Shown: positions 24,349 to 33,198, counted from the stretch's first letter. The stretch: DNA of 45,245 nucleotides from Rhodospirillaceae bacterium (GCA_029267445.1 JAJUIU010000024.1:1-45245), one strand, 5' to 3'. The notes: a model not told the origin generated them from the letters alone. Program-made: numbers and translations.

Positions 24349-25269
24349 ATGCCGCGACGCCGCCGATATTTCCTGACAGCCGCCATTTACTTTGTAACAG
24401 CCGGAACGACTGCGGTTTCCGCAGCCCCCTATTCCGATCGGACCGGTGCGGTGACTTCAAGCGCCGCCGCGTCGCCGGATGAGCTCTACCGGTCGGGCCG
24501 ACGGCACGAACGGGGACACGGTGCCGTCCAGGACCACCGTCTGGCGCTTGAGCACTACTGCGCGGCGGCCAAGGCTGGTCATGCGGAGGCGGCGTTCTCC
24601 ACCGGATGGATGTATCTGACGGGAACCGGGGTTCCGGTCGACCGCCGGGTCGCGGCGGCCTGGTTCGGAAAGGCTGCGGCCAAGGGGCATGCCAGCGCCG
24701 GACGGATGGTCCAGCGCCTTCCGACCGTGCCGGCGACCCTGGCGACCTGCGATGGCGGCGAACTGGCGCGGGCCGAGCATGCCCCGCCGGAGAAACTCGT
24801 CCGCATGATCGACCGGCTGGCGGGCGAGCATGGACTCGATCCGACGCTGGTGCTGGCCGTCGTCGCCATCGAATCCGGCTTCAGGGTCGATGCGGTGTCG
24901 CCGCGCTCGGCCCGGGGCCTGATGCAGCTCATGCCGGACACCGCGACCCGCTTCGGCGTGGAGAACCCCTTCGATCCGGCGCAGAACCTGCGCGGCGGCA
25001 TCCGCTACCTGCAATGGCTCCTGCGCCGGTTCGACGGCGACGTCGCGCTGACGCTGGCCGCCTACAACGCCGGCGAGGGTGCGGTGCAGCGGCATAAGGG
25101 CGTGCCCCCCTATGCCGAGACGCAGGCCTATATCGAGAAGATCCGGCGCTACTATCCGCGCGACCGCCATCCGGTTCCGCACACGGCGGCGGATGTGCGC
25201 GTCCGGACGGCCAAGGCCGCGGCACCGGCCGTTCCGAACGGGAGCCAGATGGCCGCGAGCCCGGACTGA
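24349..25269 (+). CDS. Periplasmic lytic transglycosylase with Sel1-like repeats
   Basis: 306-residue exported enzyme that cleaves peptidoglycan glycan strands. MPRRRRYFLTAAIYFVTAGT starts a signal peptide, cut near residue 26. Residues 43-120 hold about two Sel1-like repeats (LALEHYCAAAKAGHAEAAFS and VAAAWFGKAAAKGHASAG). The SLT domain follows from about 155: catalytic E175 in AIESGF, then SARGLMQLMPDTA, and NAGEGAV before the YIEKI end. ATG 24349 is preferred over an upstream frame start because GGAAGAGAGACA precedes it and the signal peptide begins there. Sel1 repeats probably scaffold partner proteins. Anhydro-muropeptides it makes would be recycled through AnmK. Confidence 0.92.
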   Translation: MPRRRRYFLTAAIYFVTAGTTAVSAAPYSDRTGAVTSSAAASPDELYRSGRRHERGHGAVQDHRLALEHYCAAAKAGHAEAAFSTGWMYLTGTGVPVDRRVAAAWFGKAAAKGHASAGRMVQRLPTVPATLATCDGGELARAEHAPPEKLVRMIDRLAGEHGLDPTLVLAVVAIESGFRVDAVSPRSARGLMQLMPDTATRFGVENPFDPAQNLRGGIRYLQWLLRRFDGDVALTLAAYNAGEGAVQRHKGVPPYAETQAYIEKIRRYYPRDRHPVPHTAADVRVRTAKAAAPAVPNGSQMAASPD

Positions 25270-25276
25270 ACTCCGA

Positions 25277-26839
25277 TCAGCCCGCCGCCTCGACCGGTGC
25301 CGCGCGCCGCCCCGGGGCCGTGCGCAGCAGCGGAACCAGCAGGATCGCGACGACCAGCAGGAACGCCAGGAGGCGGAAGCTGTCGTTGAAGGCCAGGACC
25401 AGGGCTTCCCGCTCCAGCAGCTCCCGCAGCGCCGTCATCGCCGCCTGCTCCGGTTCGGCGGTTCCGATCGCCGCGTGCCGGTCCGCCAAGGCGTACAGCA
25501 TCGCCTCCATGGCCCGGTTGCCGGGCGCCAGTTGCTCCGACAGATGGGCGATGTGCACGTCCTGGCGGGCCAGCAGATAGCTGTTGAGCCCCGCGATCCC
25601 GGCGGCTCCGCCCAGCATGCGCGATAGATTGAAGATGCCGGACCCATCCTTCAGCGCCGACTGGGGCAGCGTGGAGAAGGCGATCAGGCTGACCGGCGGG
25701 AACAGCAGCATGATCGCGAGGCCGCGCAGGATCTGCGGCGGCAGGTGGTCCTCCACGCCCCATTGCGCCGTCATGCCCGTGTTCATCCAGGCGCTGGCGA
25801 GCGCGCAGAGCAGGGCGGCCAGCAGCATGCGCCGCGGTTCCACCCGGTCGGTGATCCACCCTGTGAAGGGCGTGCACAGGAGCTGGGCGAGGCCGGAGAC
25901 ACCCATGATCAAGCCGATGGTGCCGCTCGACCAGCCCGAGACCAGCGCCATGAAGAGGACGCTGAGGAAAATGGACCCGAACACCATGATTCCGATCACG
26001 GCCGAATAGCCGCAGCCGAGCGCGAAGGTCCGGTCGCGCAGCGGCACGGGACTGACGATCGGATTCCCGTGAGTCATGATCCGGGCGACCAAGCCGATCA
26101 TCGCGGCGCCGCCGACAACGGTCGCCAGGGCGATCCGCCCGTCCTCGAACCAGTCATGCCGGGCCCCCTCCTCCAGCACGTACTGGAGGCAACCGAGGCC
26201 GATGGCTAGGCAGGCGAGGCCCGGCAGGTCGAAGCCCCGCGCAATCGTCCAATCCGGGCGGTCCCAGCGGATCGTCAGCCAGGCCGCCAGCGCCACCAGG
26301 GGGCCGGGAACGAGGTTGATCAGGAACAGCCAGTGCCACGACGCCAGTTCGGTGATCCAGCCCCCCAGGGCCGGACCGAAGGTGGGTGCGAGCGTGCCGA
26401 TCACGGTGACGGCGGCCATCGCGGCACCCCGGCGGTTCGGCGGGAACAGGGTGAAGATCGCGACGAACAGGGCCGGGATCATGGCTCCGCCCAGGAAGCC
26501 CTGGACGGTGCGCCAGAAGATCATCACGCCCAGCGTGTCCGCCATGGCGCAGGCGGCACTGGCGATGGTGAAGCCGATGGCCGACGCGGTGAACAGGACG
26601 CGGGTCGACAGCATCCGCGACAGGATGCCGGTCAACGGGATCATCACGACCTCGCCGATCAGGTAGGAGGTCTGCACCCAGCTGATCTCGTCCGGGGTGG
26701 CACCCAGCCCGGCCCTGATCTCCCCCAGGGAGGCGGTGACGATCTGCACGTCGAGGATCGCCATGAACATGCCGCAGCCGAGGGCGGCGAAACCGATCCA
26801 GTCGCGCAGCCCGAGCGGCCTGTAATCCGGCGCCGTCAT
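25277..26839 (-). CDS. DHA2-family MFS drug efflux permease (EmrB-like)
   Basis: 520-residue inner-membrane proton antiporter with about 14 transmembrane segments, as in EmrB/QacA. MFMAILDVQIVTASLGEIRA is the conserved TM1 motif (D1: LDxTIVNVALP-like). WVQTSYLIGEVVMIPLTG follows in TM2, and the motif C-like stretch FLGGAMIPALFVAIFTLFP lies near residue 115. It would work with the adjacent EmrA-like adaptor and an outer-membrane TolC-type channel encoded elsewhere to expel hydrophobic compounds. Its ATG lies within the adaptor stop (ATGA overlap, 26836-26839), so the two are coupled. The C-terminus converges with the transglycosylase gene, seven bases apart. Substrate is unknown. Confidence 0.94.
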   Translation of the reverse strand: MTAPDYRPLGLRDWIGFAALGCGMFMAILDVQIVTASLGEIRAGLGATPDEISWVQTSYLIGEVVMIPLTGILSRMLSTRVLFTASAIGFTIASAACAMADTLGVMIFWRTVQGFLGGAMIPALFVAIFTLFPPNRRGAAMAAVTVIGTLAPTFGPALGGWITELASWHWLFLINLVPGPLVALAAWLTIRWDRPDWTIARGFDLPGLACLAIGLGCLQYVLEEGARHDWFEDGRIALATVVGGAAMIGLVARIMTHGNPIVSPVPLRDRTFALGCGYSAVIGIMVFGSIFLSVLFMALVSGWSSGTIGLIMGVSGLAQLLCTPFTGWITDRVEPRRMLLAALLCALASAWMNTGMTAQWGVEDHLPPQILRGLAIMLLFPPVSLIAFSTLPQSALKDGSGIFNLSRMLGGAAGIAGLNSYLLARQDVHIAHLSEQLAPGNRAMEAMLYALADRHAAIGTAEPEQAAMTALRELLEREALVLAFNDSFRLLAFLLVVAILLVPLLRTAPGRRAAPVEAAG

Positions 26840-27879
26840 CGCGCCTGGGCGTCCGCCCCGCGCGTGTCCACCCTGACCGTGACCGACAGGCCGGGCTTAA
26901 GCAGCAAGTGGTCGAGGGCCGACGGATCGAGTGCGATGCGGACCGGCAGCCGCTGCACGACCTTGGTGAAATTGCCGGTCGCGTTCTCCGGCCGCAGCAC
27001 GGAGAACAGCGCCCCGCTGGCCGGCGCGAAACTCTCGATCCGGCCGGACAGGATCGCACCGGGGATCGCGTCCACCACGATCTCGGCCCGTTGCCCCGGC
27101 CGCATGCGGACGAGCTGGGTCTCCTTGAAGTTGGCGACCACATGCAGGGTCCCGCGCGGCACCAGCACCATGACCTGCCGTCCCGCTTCGACGAATTCTC
27201 CGACCCTGCCCGTCAGGTGCCCGACCACGCCGTCCTCCGGTGCCGCCACCGTCAGCTTCGCGAACTCCGTCCGGACCACGGCCAGCGCCGCTTCCGCCTG
27301 GGCATGCCGGGCCCGCGCCTCCGCCTCGTCCGCAGCCAGCACGGCCCTCTGCTCCTCCGCGGCGGCCAGGGCGGCGCGGAACCGGGCGCGTTCGGCGGCG
27401 GCCTTGCGCCGCTCCGCGTCGACGGACTCCAGGCTACGACGGCTGGCGATATCGCCGGTCAGCAGGGTCTTCACGCGCGCATGGTCGGCCTCCGCGCGGT
27501 CCAGCTCCGCGTCCGCCCCGTCCACTGCCGCCCGAGCCTCCGCGATGAAGGCGCCCTGGAGCGCCGTCCGCCCGGCCGCCGCGACAGCGGCGGCCTGCGC
27601 CACCGCGACGGCCGCCTCGGCCTCCCGCACCCGTGCGGCCGCATCGGCGTCGTCCAGCCGCACCAGCGGGTCGCCGCGCCGCACGGGCGCGTTCTCGACA
27701 GCGGGGATGTCCACGATCCAGCCGTCGATGCGCGGTGCGATGCTGACGAGGTCGGCCTCGATGAAGGCGTTGTCGGTCCGCTCGTAATGGCGGGCGTCCC
27801 GCCACCAGAGCCACCCGGCGAAACCGGCGGCGACGGCGGCCAGCAGACACAGGAAAAGGATCAGCCGCCCCGAAGCCAC
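26836..27879 (-). CDS. HlyD/EmrA-like membrane-fusion adaptor
   Basis: 347-residue periplasmic adaptor anchored by one N-terminal helix (LILFLCLLAAVAAGFAGWLW, about residues 5-24). A lipoyl/barrel-sandwich half starts at DNAFIEADLVSIAPRIDGWI. Residues about 85-205 are a long alpha-helical hairpin rich in Ala, Glu and Arg that would reach the outer-membrane channel. The second lipoyl half (TVAAPEDGVVGHLTGRVGEF) and beta-barrel follow. GTG at 27877-27879 is the start, preceded by GGGAGCGCATC. It is the first gene of the emrAB-like operon, and a perfect 17-bp palindrome lies 18 bases upstream, so repression by the divergent TetR protein is likely. Confidence 0.93.
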   Translation of the reverse strand: MASGRLILFLCLLAAVAAGFAGWLWWRDARHYERTDNAFIEADLVSIAPRIDGWIVDIPAVENAPVRRGDPLVRLDDADAAARVREAEAAVAVAQAAAVAAAGRTALQGAFIAEARAAVDGADAELDRAEADHARVKTLLTGDIASRRSLESVDAERRKAAAERARFRAALAAAEEQRAVLAADEAEARARHAQAEAALAVVRTEFAKLTVAAPEDGVVGHLTGRVGEFVEAGRQVMVLVPRGTLHVVANFKETQLVRMRPGQRAEIVVDAIPGAILSGRIESFAPASGALFSVLRPENATGNFTKVVQRLPVRIALDPSALDHLLLKPGLSVTVRVDTRGADAQAR

Positions 27880-27896
27880 GATGCGCTCCCAAACTA

Positions 27897-27913
27897 AACT
27901 GAACGGTTCAGTT
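27897..27913. promoter_or_regulatory. 17-bp perfect palindromic operator, emrA/tetR
   Basis: AACTGAAC-G-GTTCAGTT is a perfect inverted repeat in the 111-base divergent space. An extra half site (TTCAG) follows at 27912-27916 and a related AAACTAAACT precedes it. It lies 17 bases upstream of the adaptor GTG and 77 bases before tetR. This is the expected form and place for a TetR-family operator controlling both directions. Confidence 0.8.
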
Positions 27914-27990
27914 CAGTGTTGCGGTAATCTGGGCCGCGTTCTAACGTCTGTCAACTGGCGGCCCCCGCCGTTCCGTGCCACGGTCTGCGG

Positions 27991-28629
27991 ATGCCGACGG
28001 ACAGCCCCTCCCCCCCGCATGGCCGCAAGGCGGCGCAGATCCTCGACGCCGCCCGCGCCGTCTTCCTGGAGCAGGGCTTCGGTGCCGCCAGCATGGACGC
28101 GATCGCGCGCACGGCCGGCGTCTCCAAGGCGACGCTCTACAGCCATTTCAGCGGCAAGGAGGCGCTGTTCGCGCAGGTCGTCGCCGGCGAGTGGGCCAGC
28201 CATTGGCGCGCGCGCCCCGGACCTGAGTTCGCCGGTGGAGACCTGCGCCAGGACCTCACGGCCTTCGGCCAGGGCTTCATGGAGCTGCTGCTCCATCCCG
28301 TGGCGCTCGCCATCTATCGCATCACCATGGGGGAGGCGCGCCGCTTCCCGGAGCTCGGCCGCCTGTTCTTCGAATCAGGCCCGGCCACGGTGCGCGAGCG
28401 TCTGACCGCATTCCTGGCGGATCGCGAGGCGCGGGGCGAACTCAGCCTGCCGGACCGAAGGCTCGCGGCGGAGCAGTTCCTGGGGCTGATGCAGACGCCG
28501 CTGTACCTGCGGTCCCTGCTGGACATCCGGGACGGGTTGGGGCCTGCGGACATGGACCGGATCGTCGCATCGGCGGTGGACGTGTTCCTGCGCGCCTATG
28601 GCACGGAACGACGGGGGGACGGGATATGA
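27991..28629 (+). CDS. TetR/AcrR-family repressor
   Basis: 212-residue regulator. The N-terminal helix-turn-helix is MDAIARTAGVSKATLYSHFS (residues 36-55), followed by GKEALFAQVV, the standard end of the TetR DNA-binding domain. The ligand-binding C-terminal domain (about 70-210) has a pattern like the AefR/TetR_C group (FLGLMQTPLYLRSLLDI). ATG 27991 is the only sensible start; the ribosome site is weak. It diverges from the emrAB-like pump, and a palindrome between them is the probable operator. Its stop overlaps the start of the FAH-family gene (ATGA), so repressor and hydrolase are translated together. Confidence 0.92.
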   Translation: MPTDSPSPPHGRKAAQILDAARAVFLEQGFGAASMDAIARTAGVSKATLYSHFSGKEALFAQVVAGEWASHWRARPGPEFAGGDLRQDLTAFGQGFMELLLHPVALAIYRITMGEARRFPELGRLFFESGPATVRERLTAFLADREARGELSLPDRRLAAEQFLGLMQTPLYLRSLLDIRDGLGPADMDRIVASAVDVFLRAYGTERRGDGI

Positions 28630-29468
28630 AGCTGCTGCGCTGGGGACCGCCGGGGACCGAGAAGCCGGGGCTCCTGGATGATAGGGGCGTGATCCGCGAC
28701 CTTTCGGGCATCGTCCCGGATATCGGGGGCGAAACGCTGCTGCCCCGGAGCCTGGACCGCATCCGGGCGCTCACCCCCGCGAGGCTCCCGCCGGTCGACC
28801 CGGGTGTCCGCATCGGTCCGTGCGTTGCCGGTGTGGGCAAGTTCGTCGGCATCGGCCTCAACTATGCCGACCATGCCGCCGAGCTGGGAGCCGCCGTGCC
28901 GCCGGAACCCGTGGTGTTCCTGAAGGCGACCAGCAGCATCTGTGGCCCCAACGACGCCATCGAGATTCCGCGCGGGTCTGAGAAGTGCGACTGGGAGGTG
29001 GAGCTGGGCGTCGTCATCGGCACCACGGCGAAGTACGTCCCGGAAGCCGACGCGATGTCCCATGTGGCCGGTTACTGCGTCGTCAACGACGTGTCGGAAC
29101 GGGACTTCCAGCTGAACCGCTCGGGCACCTGGGACAAGGGCAAGGGGCATGACACCTTCGGCCCGATCGGTCCCTGGCTGGTCACCGCCGACGAGGTCCC
29201 CGATCCCCAGGACCTCCCGCTCTGGCTGGAGGTGGACGGACGGCGGATGCAGCAGGGCAGCACGCGCACCATGGTCTACGGCGTGCGCTTCCTGGTCAGT
29301 TACCTCAGCCGGTTCATGACCCTGCATCCCGGCGACGTGATCGCCACCGGCACGCCGCCCGGCGTCGGCCAGGGGATGAAGCCGCCGGTGTTCCTGCGGC
29401 CCGGACAGACCATCCGCCTGTCGGTGGAGGGGCTGGGCGTGCAGGAACAACGGACGGTGCCAGCCTAA
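28626..29468 (+). CDS. Fumarylacetoacetate hydrolase-family protein
   Basis: 280-residue metal-dependent enzyme of the FAH superfamily. The metal ligands are E124 and E126 in CDWEVELGVVIG and D155 in VVNDVSERD. KFVGIGLNYADHAAELG and TGTPPGVGQG are the other family motifs. The length and motifs fit the 2,4-didehydro-3-deoxy-L-rhamnonate/fuconate hydrolase or ureidoglycolate lyase-like subgroup, which cleaves or hydrolyses acyl-ketoacids. The true substrate is not evident. Its ATG overlaps the tetR stop, an unusual partner for an efflux regulator; it could degrade a compound also exported by the pump. It converges with the MacB-type permease gene, 13 bases apart. Confidence 0.9.
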   Translation: MKLLRWGPPGTEKPGLLDDRGVIRDLSGIVPDIGGETLLPRSLDRIRALTPARLPPVDPGVRIGPCVAGVGKFVGIGLNYADHAAELGAAVPPEPVVFLKATSSICGPNDAIEIPRGSEKCDWEVELGVVIGTTAKYVPEADAMSHVAGYCVVNDVSERDFQLNRSGTWDKGKGHDTFGPIGPWLVTADEVPDPQDLPLWLEVDGRRMQQGSTRTMVYGVRFLVSYLSRFMTLHPGDVIATGTPPGVGQGMKPPVFLRPGQTIRLSVEGLGVQEQRTVPA

Positions 29469-29481
29469 CGGCCACCAGCGT

Positions 29482-30705
29482 CTATTCGAAACGCAGCGCC
29501 TCGATCGGGTCCAGCTTCGCCGCACGCCTTGCCGGCCAGAAGCCGAAAAAGATGCCGATGGCGGCGGAGACCAGCACGCTCATCACCACGACCTGCGCGT
29601 CGATCAGCGTCGGGGCGCCCAGGAATGAGGCCACCGCCGCGCTGAGCGCCACACCCAGCCCGATGCCCAGCAACCCGCCGAGCACGCAAAGGGTGACAGC
29701 CTCCACCAGGAACTGGCCCAGGATGTCGAACGGCCGGGCGCCGACGGCGAGTCGCAAGCCGATCTCCCGGGTCCGCTCGGTCACCGACACCAGCATGATG
29801 TTCATGATCCCGATGCCGCCCACCAGCAGCGAGATGCCGCCGATGGCCGCCAGGAACAGGCTGATGGTGCGGGTCGTCTCCTGGGCCACCGCCATGAACT
29901 CCGCGAGGTTGCGCACCTCGAACGGGTCGGGGGAACCGTCCGGCACCCGCAGCCGCTGCCGCAGGAGGGCCTGCACCTCCTCCTGCACCGGCGTCAAATC
30001 CTCCGCCCGCTCGGTCTTGATGAAGATCGTGTCGACACGGCGCGGCTGGATCCGGCTGGTGCCGAGGATGCGCCGGGCGGTCTGCAATGGCACCAGCACG
30101 ATCCGGTCCTGGTCGGACCCCATGGCCGACTGGCCCTTGGACGCCAGGACACCGATGACGGTCAGAGGCGTTCTGTTGACCCGGATCGTCTCGCCAAGCG
30201 GATCGGCCTCGCCGAAAAGCTCGTTGGCGATGGTCCGGCCGATCAGGACGACCTGACCGCCGACGCGCGCTTCGGAGCTGGAGAAGCTGCGCCCGAACTC
30301 CACGGACCAGTCCCGTGCGACCAGGTAGTCCGGCGTGACCCCGATGATCTGGGACGGCGCGTTGGCCCGCCCGGAGACCAGTTGCGCATTACCGTTCCGG
30401 GTCGGGGCGACGGCCTCCAGTCCCGGAATCTGGCGCGCGATGGCCTCCGCATCGTCCTCCGACACGTTCTGCACGCCGGTGACGGCCACTCCGCCGACCC
30501 GTCTGGACGCCGAGGTGACCAGCAACAGGTTCGACCCGATGGAGGCCATCTGCTGCTGCACCTGGGCCTGCATGCCATTGCCAAGCGATACGGTGGCGAT
30601 CACGGCGCCGACGGCGATGATGATCCCAAGCACCGCCAGCAGGCTCCGGAGCTTGTTGGCGCGGATGGCGCCCAGCGCCGTCAGGACGCCGTCCAGCATG
30701 TTCAT
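29482..30705 (-). CDS. MacB-like ABC transporter permease
   Basis: 407-residue type VII (mechanotransmission) ABC permease. One transmembrane helix lies near the N-terminus (LRSLLAVLGIIIAVGAVIAT). A periplasmic MacB_PCD domain follows (about 45-275), then three helices: ISLFLAAIGGISLLVGGIGI, the region VTLCVLGGLLGIGLGVALSA, and VVMSVLVSAAIGIFFGFWPA. RTREIGLRLAVGAR is the FtsX-type cytosolic loop and PARRAAKLDPIEALRFE the standard end. E. coli MacB fuses ATPase and permease; here they are separate, as in YknYZ. ATG 30703-30705 follows GGAGGCGGTGGC and overlaps the ATPase stop by three bases. It likely drives periplasm-to-outside export with MacA and a TolC channel. Confidence 0.93.
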   Translation of the reverse strand: MNMLDGVLTALGAIRANKLRSLLAVLGIIIAVGAVIATVSLGNGMQAQVQQQMASIGSNLLLVTSASRRVGGVAVTGVQNVSEDDAEAIARQIPGLEAVAPTRNGNAQLVSGRANAPSQIIGVTPDYLVARDWSVEFGRSFSSSEARVGGQVVLIGRTIANELFGEADPLGETIRVNRTPLTVIGVLASKGQSAMGSDQDRIVLVPLQTARRILGTSRIQPRRVDTIFIKTERAEDLTPVQEEVQALLRQRLRVPDGSPDPFEVRNLAEFMAVAQETTRTISLFLAAIGGISLLVGGIGIMNIMLVSVTERTREIGLRLAVGARPFDILGQFLVEAVTLCVLGGLLGIGLGVALSAAVASFLGAPTLIDAQVVVMSVLVSAAIGIFFGFWPARRAAKLDPIEALRFE

Positions 30706-31484
30706 GCCACCGCCTCCCGTGGCGTGGTCGCCGTCGCCAACGCCGCCAGTTCGGCGGCCAGATCGCGCGGGCGTTCGTTGCGGCGGTCGGACACGATCAG
30801 GCCGTCCCGGAACGTGAGGACCCGCTTGGCCGCCGCCGCGACCTCGGCGTCGTGGGTGACGACGATGACGGTGATGCCACGCCGGTTCAGCCGCTGGAAA
30901 AGGTCCAGGATCTCCATGCCGGTGCGGGTGTCCAGGGCACCGGTGGGCTCGTCGGCCAGCAGGATCGCCGGATCGTTCACCAGCGCGCGGGCGATGGCCA
31001 CGCGCTGCTGCTGCCCGCCCGACAGCTGGGAGGGCTGGTGGTCCATCCGGTCGCCCAGGCCAACCAGCTCCAGACAGGCGGCGGCCTTGGCGCGGCGCGC
31101 CGTCCGACCGCCGCCGCCCCCGTCGGCGTAGAGCAGCGGCATGGCCACATTGTCGAGCGCGATGGTGCGACGGAGCAGGTTGAACTGCTGGAACACGAAG
31201 CCGATGCGGCGCGAGCGGATGGCCGCGAGCTGGCTTGTGGACAGCCGTGAGACATCCTGCCCGTCGACCAGGATCGATCCCGCCGACGGGCTGTCGAGGC
31301 ATCCCAGCAGGTTCATCAGCGTCGACTTGCCGGAACCCGACGGCCCCATCACCGCGACGAAGTCGCCGGCCGCGATCTCGAGCGATACGCCCTTTAGGGC
31401 ATGGACGACACCCCCGCCCAGTCTGAAGCTCTTCTGCAGATCGCGGCAGACGATGACGGGCGGCGGCCCGGCGGGTTCACGCAT
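30702..31484 (-). CDS. MacB-like ABC transporter ATPase
   Basis: 260-residue ATPase of the LolD/MacB/FtsE group. Walker A is GPSGSGKST (47-55), the Q-loop FVFQQFNLL (97-105), the signature LSGGQQQR (154-161) and Walker B ILLADEPTG (174-182). A glycine-rich insertion (ADGGGGGRTARR) sits before the signature. The last 30 residues are a charged tail. It overlaps the permease start and follows the MacA-like adaptor by two bases, so macA, ATPase and permease form one operon. Mechanotransmission pumps of this type export siderophores, antibiotics, lipoproteins or peptides; the cargo is not evident here. Confidence 0.95.
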   Translation of the reverse strand: MREPAGPPPVIVCRDLQKSFRLGGGVVHALKGVSLEIAAGDFVAVMGPSGSGKSTLMNLLGCLDSPSAGSILVDGQDVSRLSTSQLAAIRSRRIGFVFQQFNLLRRTIALDNVAMPLLYADGGGGGRTARRAKAAACLELVGLGDRMDHQPSQLSGGQQQRVAIARALVNDPAILLADEPTGALDTRTGMEILDLFQRLNRRGITVIVVTHDAEVAAAAKRVLTFRDGLIVSDRRNERPRDLAAELAALATATTPREAVA

Positions 31485-31486
31485 GG

Positions 31487-32767
31487 TCAGAACCTCATGC
31501 CGGGACGCGGGCCGCCCTGGGCCGGACGCTGGCCCTGCCGGTCGGCGCGCACGATCAGCTGCTGGCCGGCCTTCAACGGTCCATCCAGCACCTCGACCCA
31601 GTCCGGGTCGGCGAGGCCGAGCTTGAGGGCGATGGGCTGCGGCTTGCCGTCTTCCCCCAGGATCCAGACCGTACCCTCGCCCTCCGTCGGGCGCTCCCGG
31701 CGCGGGCCATCCGGCGGTCCCTGCCGCCCGCCGTCGCCCGCGCGCGGCTGTCCGGGCGCTTCCGGATCCAGCCGGGGGCGGAACCGCAGCGCCTGGGCGG
31801 GGACCTTCGTCGCCCGCTCCCGCTCGCCCATGACGATCTCCAGCTTGGCCGTCAGCCCGGGCAAAAGGCGTTCCTCGGGATTGGCAGCACTGATCACCAC
31901 CGTGTAGGTGACGACCGACTGGACCTCCTTCGGCGCCTTCTGGATCTGCTGGACCTTGCCCTGGAAGGTGCGGCCGGGGAAGGCGTCGACCGTGAACCGG
32001 ACCGGCTGCCCCAGCTCCACCCGGCCGATGTCCGCCTCGTCCACCCTCGCCTCCACCTCCATCTCGGTGAGGTTGGCGGCGAGGATGAACAGGGTCGGCG
32101 CCGTCATGCTGGCCTGGACGGTCTGGCCGGGCTCGATCTCCCGCTTGATGACCACGCCGTCGATCGGCGAGCGGATGTATGTGCGCTCCAGGTCGATCTG
32201 CGCCTGGTTCAGCGCGGCCTCCTGCTGGAGCACCGCCGCCCTGGCGTTCAGGAGCTGCGCCTCGGTCTGTTGCAGATCGACCTCCGCCGTGGCGAGCCGC
32301 GTCCGCGCCGTGTCGAAGTCGCGTTCGGACAGGTTGCCGGACGCGCGGAGCGCGCTCCGCCGTTCGAAGTCGCGGCGCGCCTCGGCCAGATTGAGCTCGG
32401 CCCGCCGCCGCGCCGCCTCCGACTCCGCCACGCGGGCCTTCGCGACCTCCAGGGAGGCCAGGTTCTGGCGCACGCGGGCCTCGAACGTCTTCGGATCGAT
32501 CCGGGCCAGCAGGTCGCCCTTGCGGACACTGTCGTTGTAGTCGACCAGCACCTCGCTGATCTGACCGGAAAGCTGCGACCCGACCGTCACGCTGCCGGCC
32601 GCCTGGAGCGTGCCGGAGGTGGAGACGGCGGCCACGATCGGGCCCTCCTCCACCGCCGCGAAGGTGTAGGCGACCGGCGGTGGCGCTGCGGGCTTGAACA
32701 TCAGCCAGGTCCCGCCGCCCACCAGGACGACGAGCGCGAAACCGATCAGGAGCTTTTTGGGCGACAC
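31487..32767 (-). CDS. MacA-like periplasmic adaptor
   Basis: 426-residue membrane-fusion protein. One N-terminal helix (LLIGFALVVLVGGGTWLMF) anchors it. VSTSGTLQAAGSVTVGSQLS begins the lipoyl half. Residues about 95-195 form the alpha-helical hairpin. SPIDGVVIKREIEPGQTVQA is the second lipoyl half, and the beta-barrel and membrane-proximal domains follow. An unusual Pro/Gly/Arg-rich insert (about 338-372) interrupts the C-terminal domain. GTG at 32765-32767 is the start, with GAGGTCTTCC before it. It leads the operon with the ATPase and permease; no TolC homologue is in the window, so the outer-membrane partner is encoded elsewhere. Confidence 0.93.
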   Translation of the reverse strand: MSPKKLLIGFALVVLVGGGTWLMFKPAAPPPVAYTFAAVEEGPIVAAVSTSGTLQAAGSVTVGSQLSGQISEVLVDYNDSVRKGDLLARIDPKTFEARVRQNLASLEVAKARVAESEAARRRAELNLAEARRDFERRSALRASGNLSERDFDTARTRLATAEVDLQQTEAQLLNARAAVLQQEAALNQAQIDLERTYIRSPIDGVVIKREIEPGQTVQASMTAPTLFILAANLTEMEVEARVDEADIGRVELGQPVRFTVDAFPGRTFQGKVQQIQKAPKEVQSVVTYTVVISAANPEERLLPGLTAKLEIVMGERERATKVPAQALRFRPRLDPEAPGQPRAGDGGRQGPPDGPRRERPTEGEGTVWILGEDGKPQPIALKLGLADPDWVEVLDGPLKAGQQLIVRADRQGQRPAQGGPRPGMRF

Positions 32768-32995
32768 GGAAGACCTCGGGCGGGGACCACGCAGCTAGGC
32801 CGGAAGACTATGCCGAAAGTATGTCGGTTTGCATCACGCGCCAGCATGGGCGGGGGCAGGCGGATCTTTCGCCATCGGCTCGCACCCTTCGCGGCTTCAT
32901 CGACGAAAAGGTGGTAGTGCCGCCGCCCGCCTGCACGGGTCCACATGCATGCGCTCTAATATAGCCGAAGCGGGAAGAACCCCTCGGAGGCGCGC

Positions 32996-33190
32996 ATGCT
33001 GGGCCACATCTTCTTTTCCAAGCAGCTCAATCTCGAGCCGCGCCAAGCCGCTTCACGCACCGCCGTGCCGGACGAGGTCGCGCGCTTCGAGCGCACGTTT
33101 CGAGCCAGGACGCAGCCGGCCGCGGGTCGGACGGAGCAGCCACGCCCGATCGATGCACACCTGAAAGGCGTCGCGGTGGCGGCGGAATGA
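32996..33190 (+). CDS. Possible small protein, 64 aa, unrecognised
   Basis: A 64-codon frame beginning MLGHIFFSKQLNLEPRQAAS. The main support is a strong ribosome site, GGAGGCGCGC, placed directly before ATG 32996, and an AT-rich patch (CTCTAATATAGCC) about 35 bases upstream that could be a -10 region. Composition is basic and Arg/Ala-rich with no motif I recognise. It ends eight bases before an 11-base G run and lies antisense to no known gene, between the macA-like gene and tRNA-Phe. It could equally be a chance frame in GC-rich DNA. Confidence 0.4.
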   Translation: MLGHIFFSKQLNLEPRQAASRTAVPDEVARFERTFRARTQPAAGRTEQPRPIDAHLKGVAVAAE

Positions 33191-33198
33191 CCGGTATT

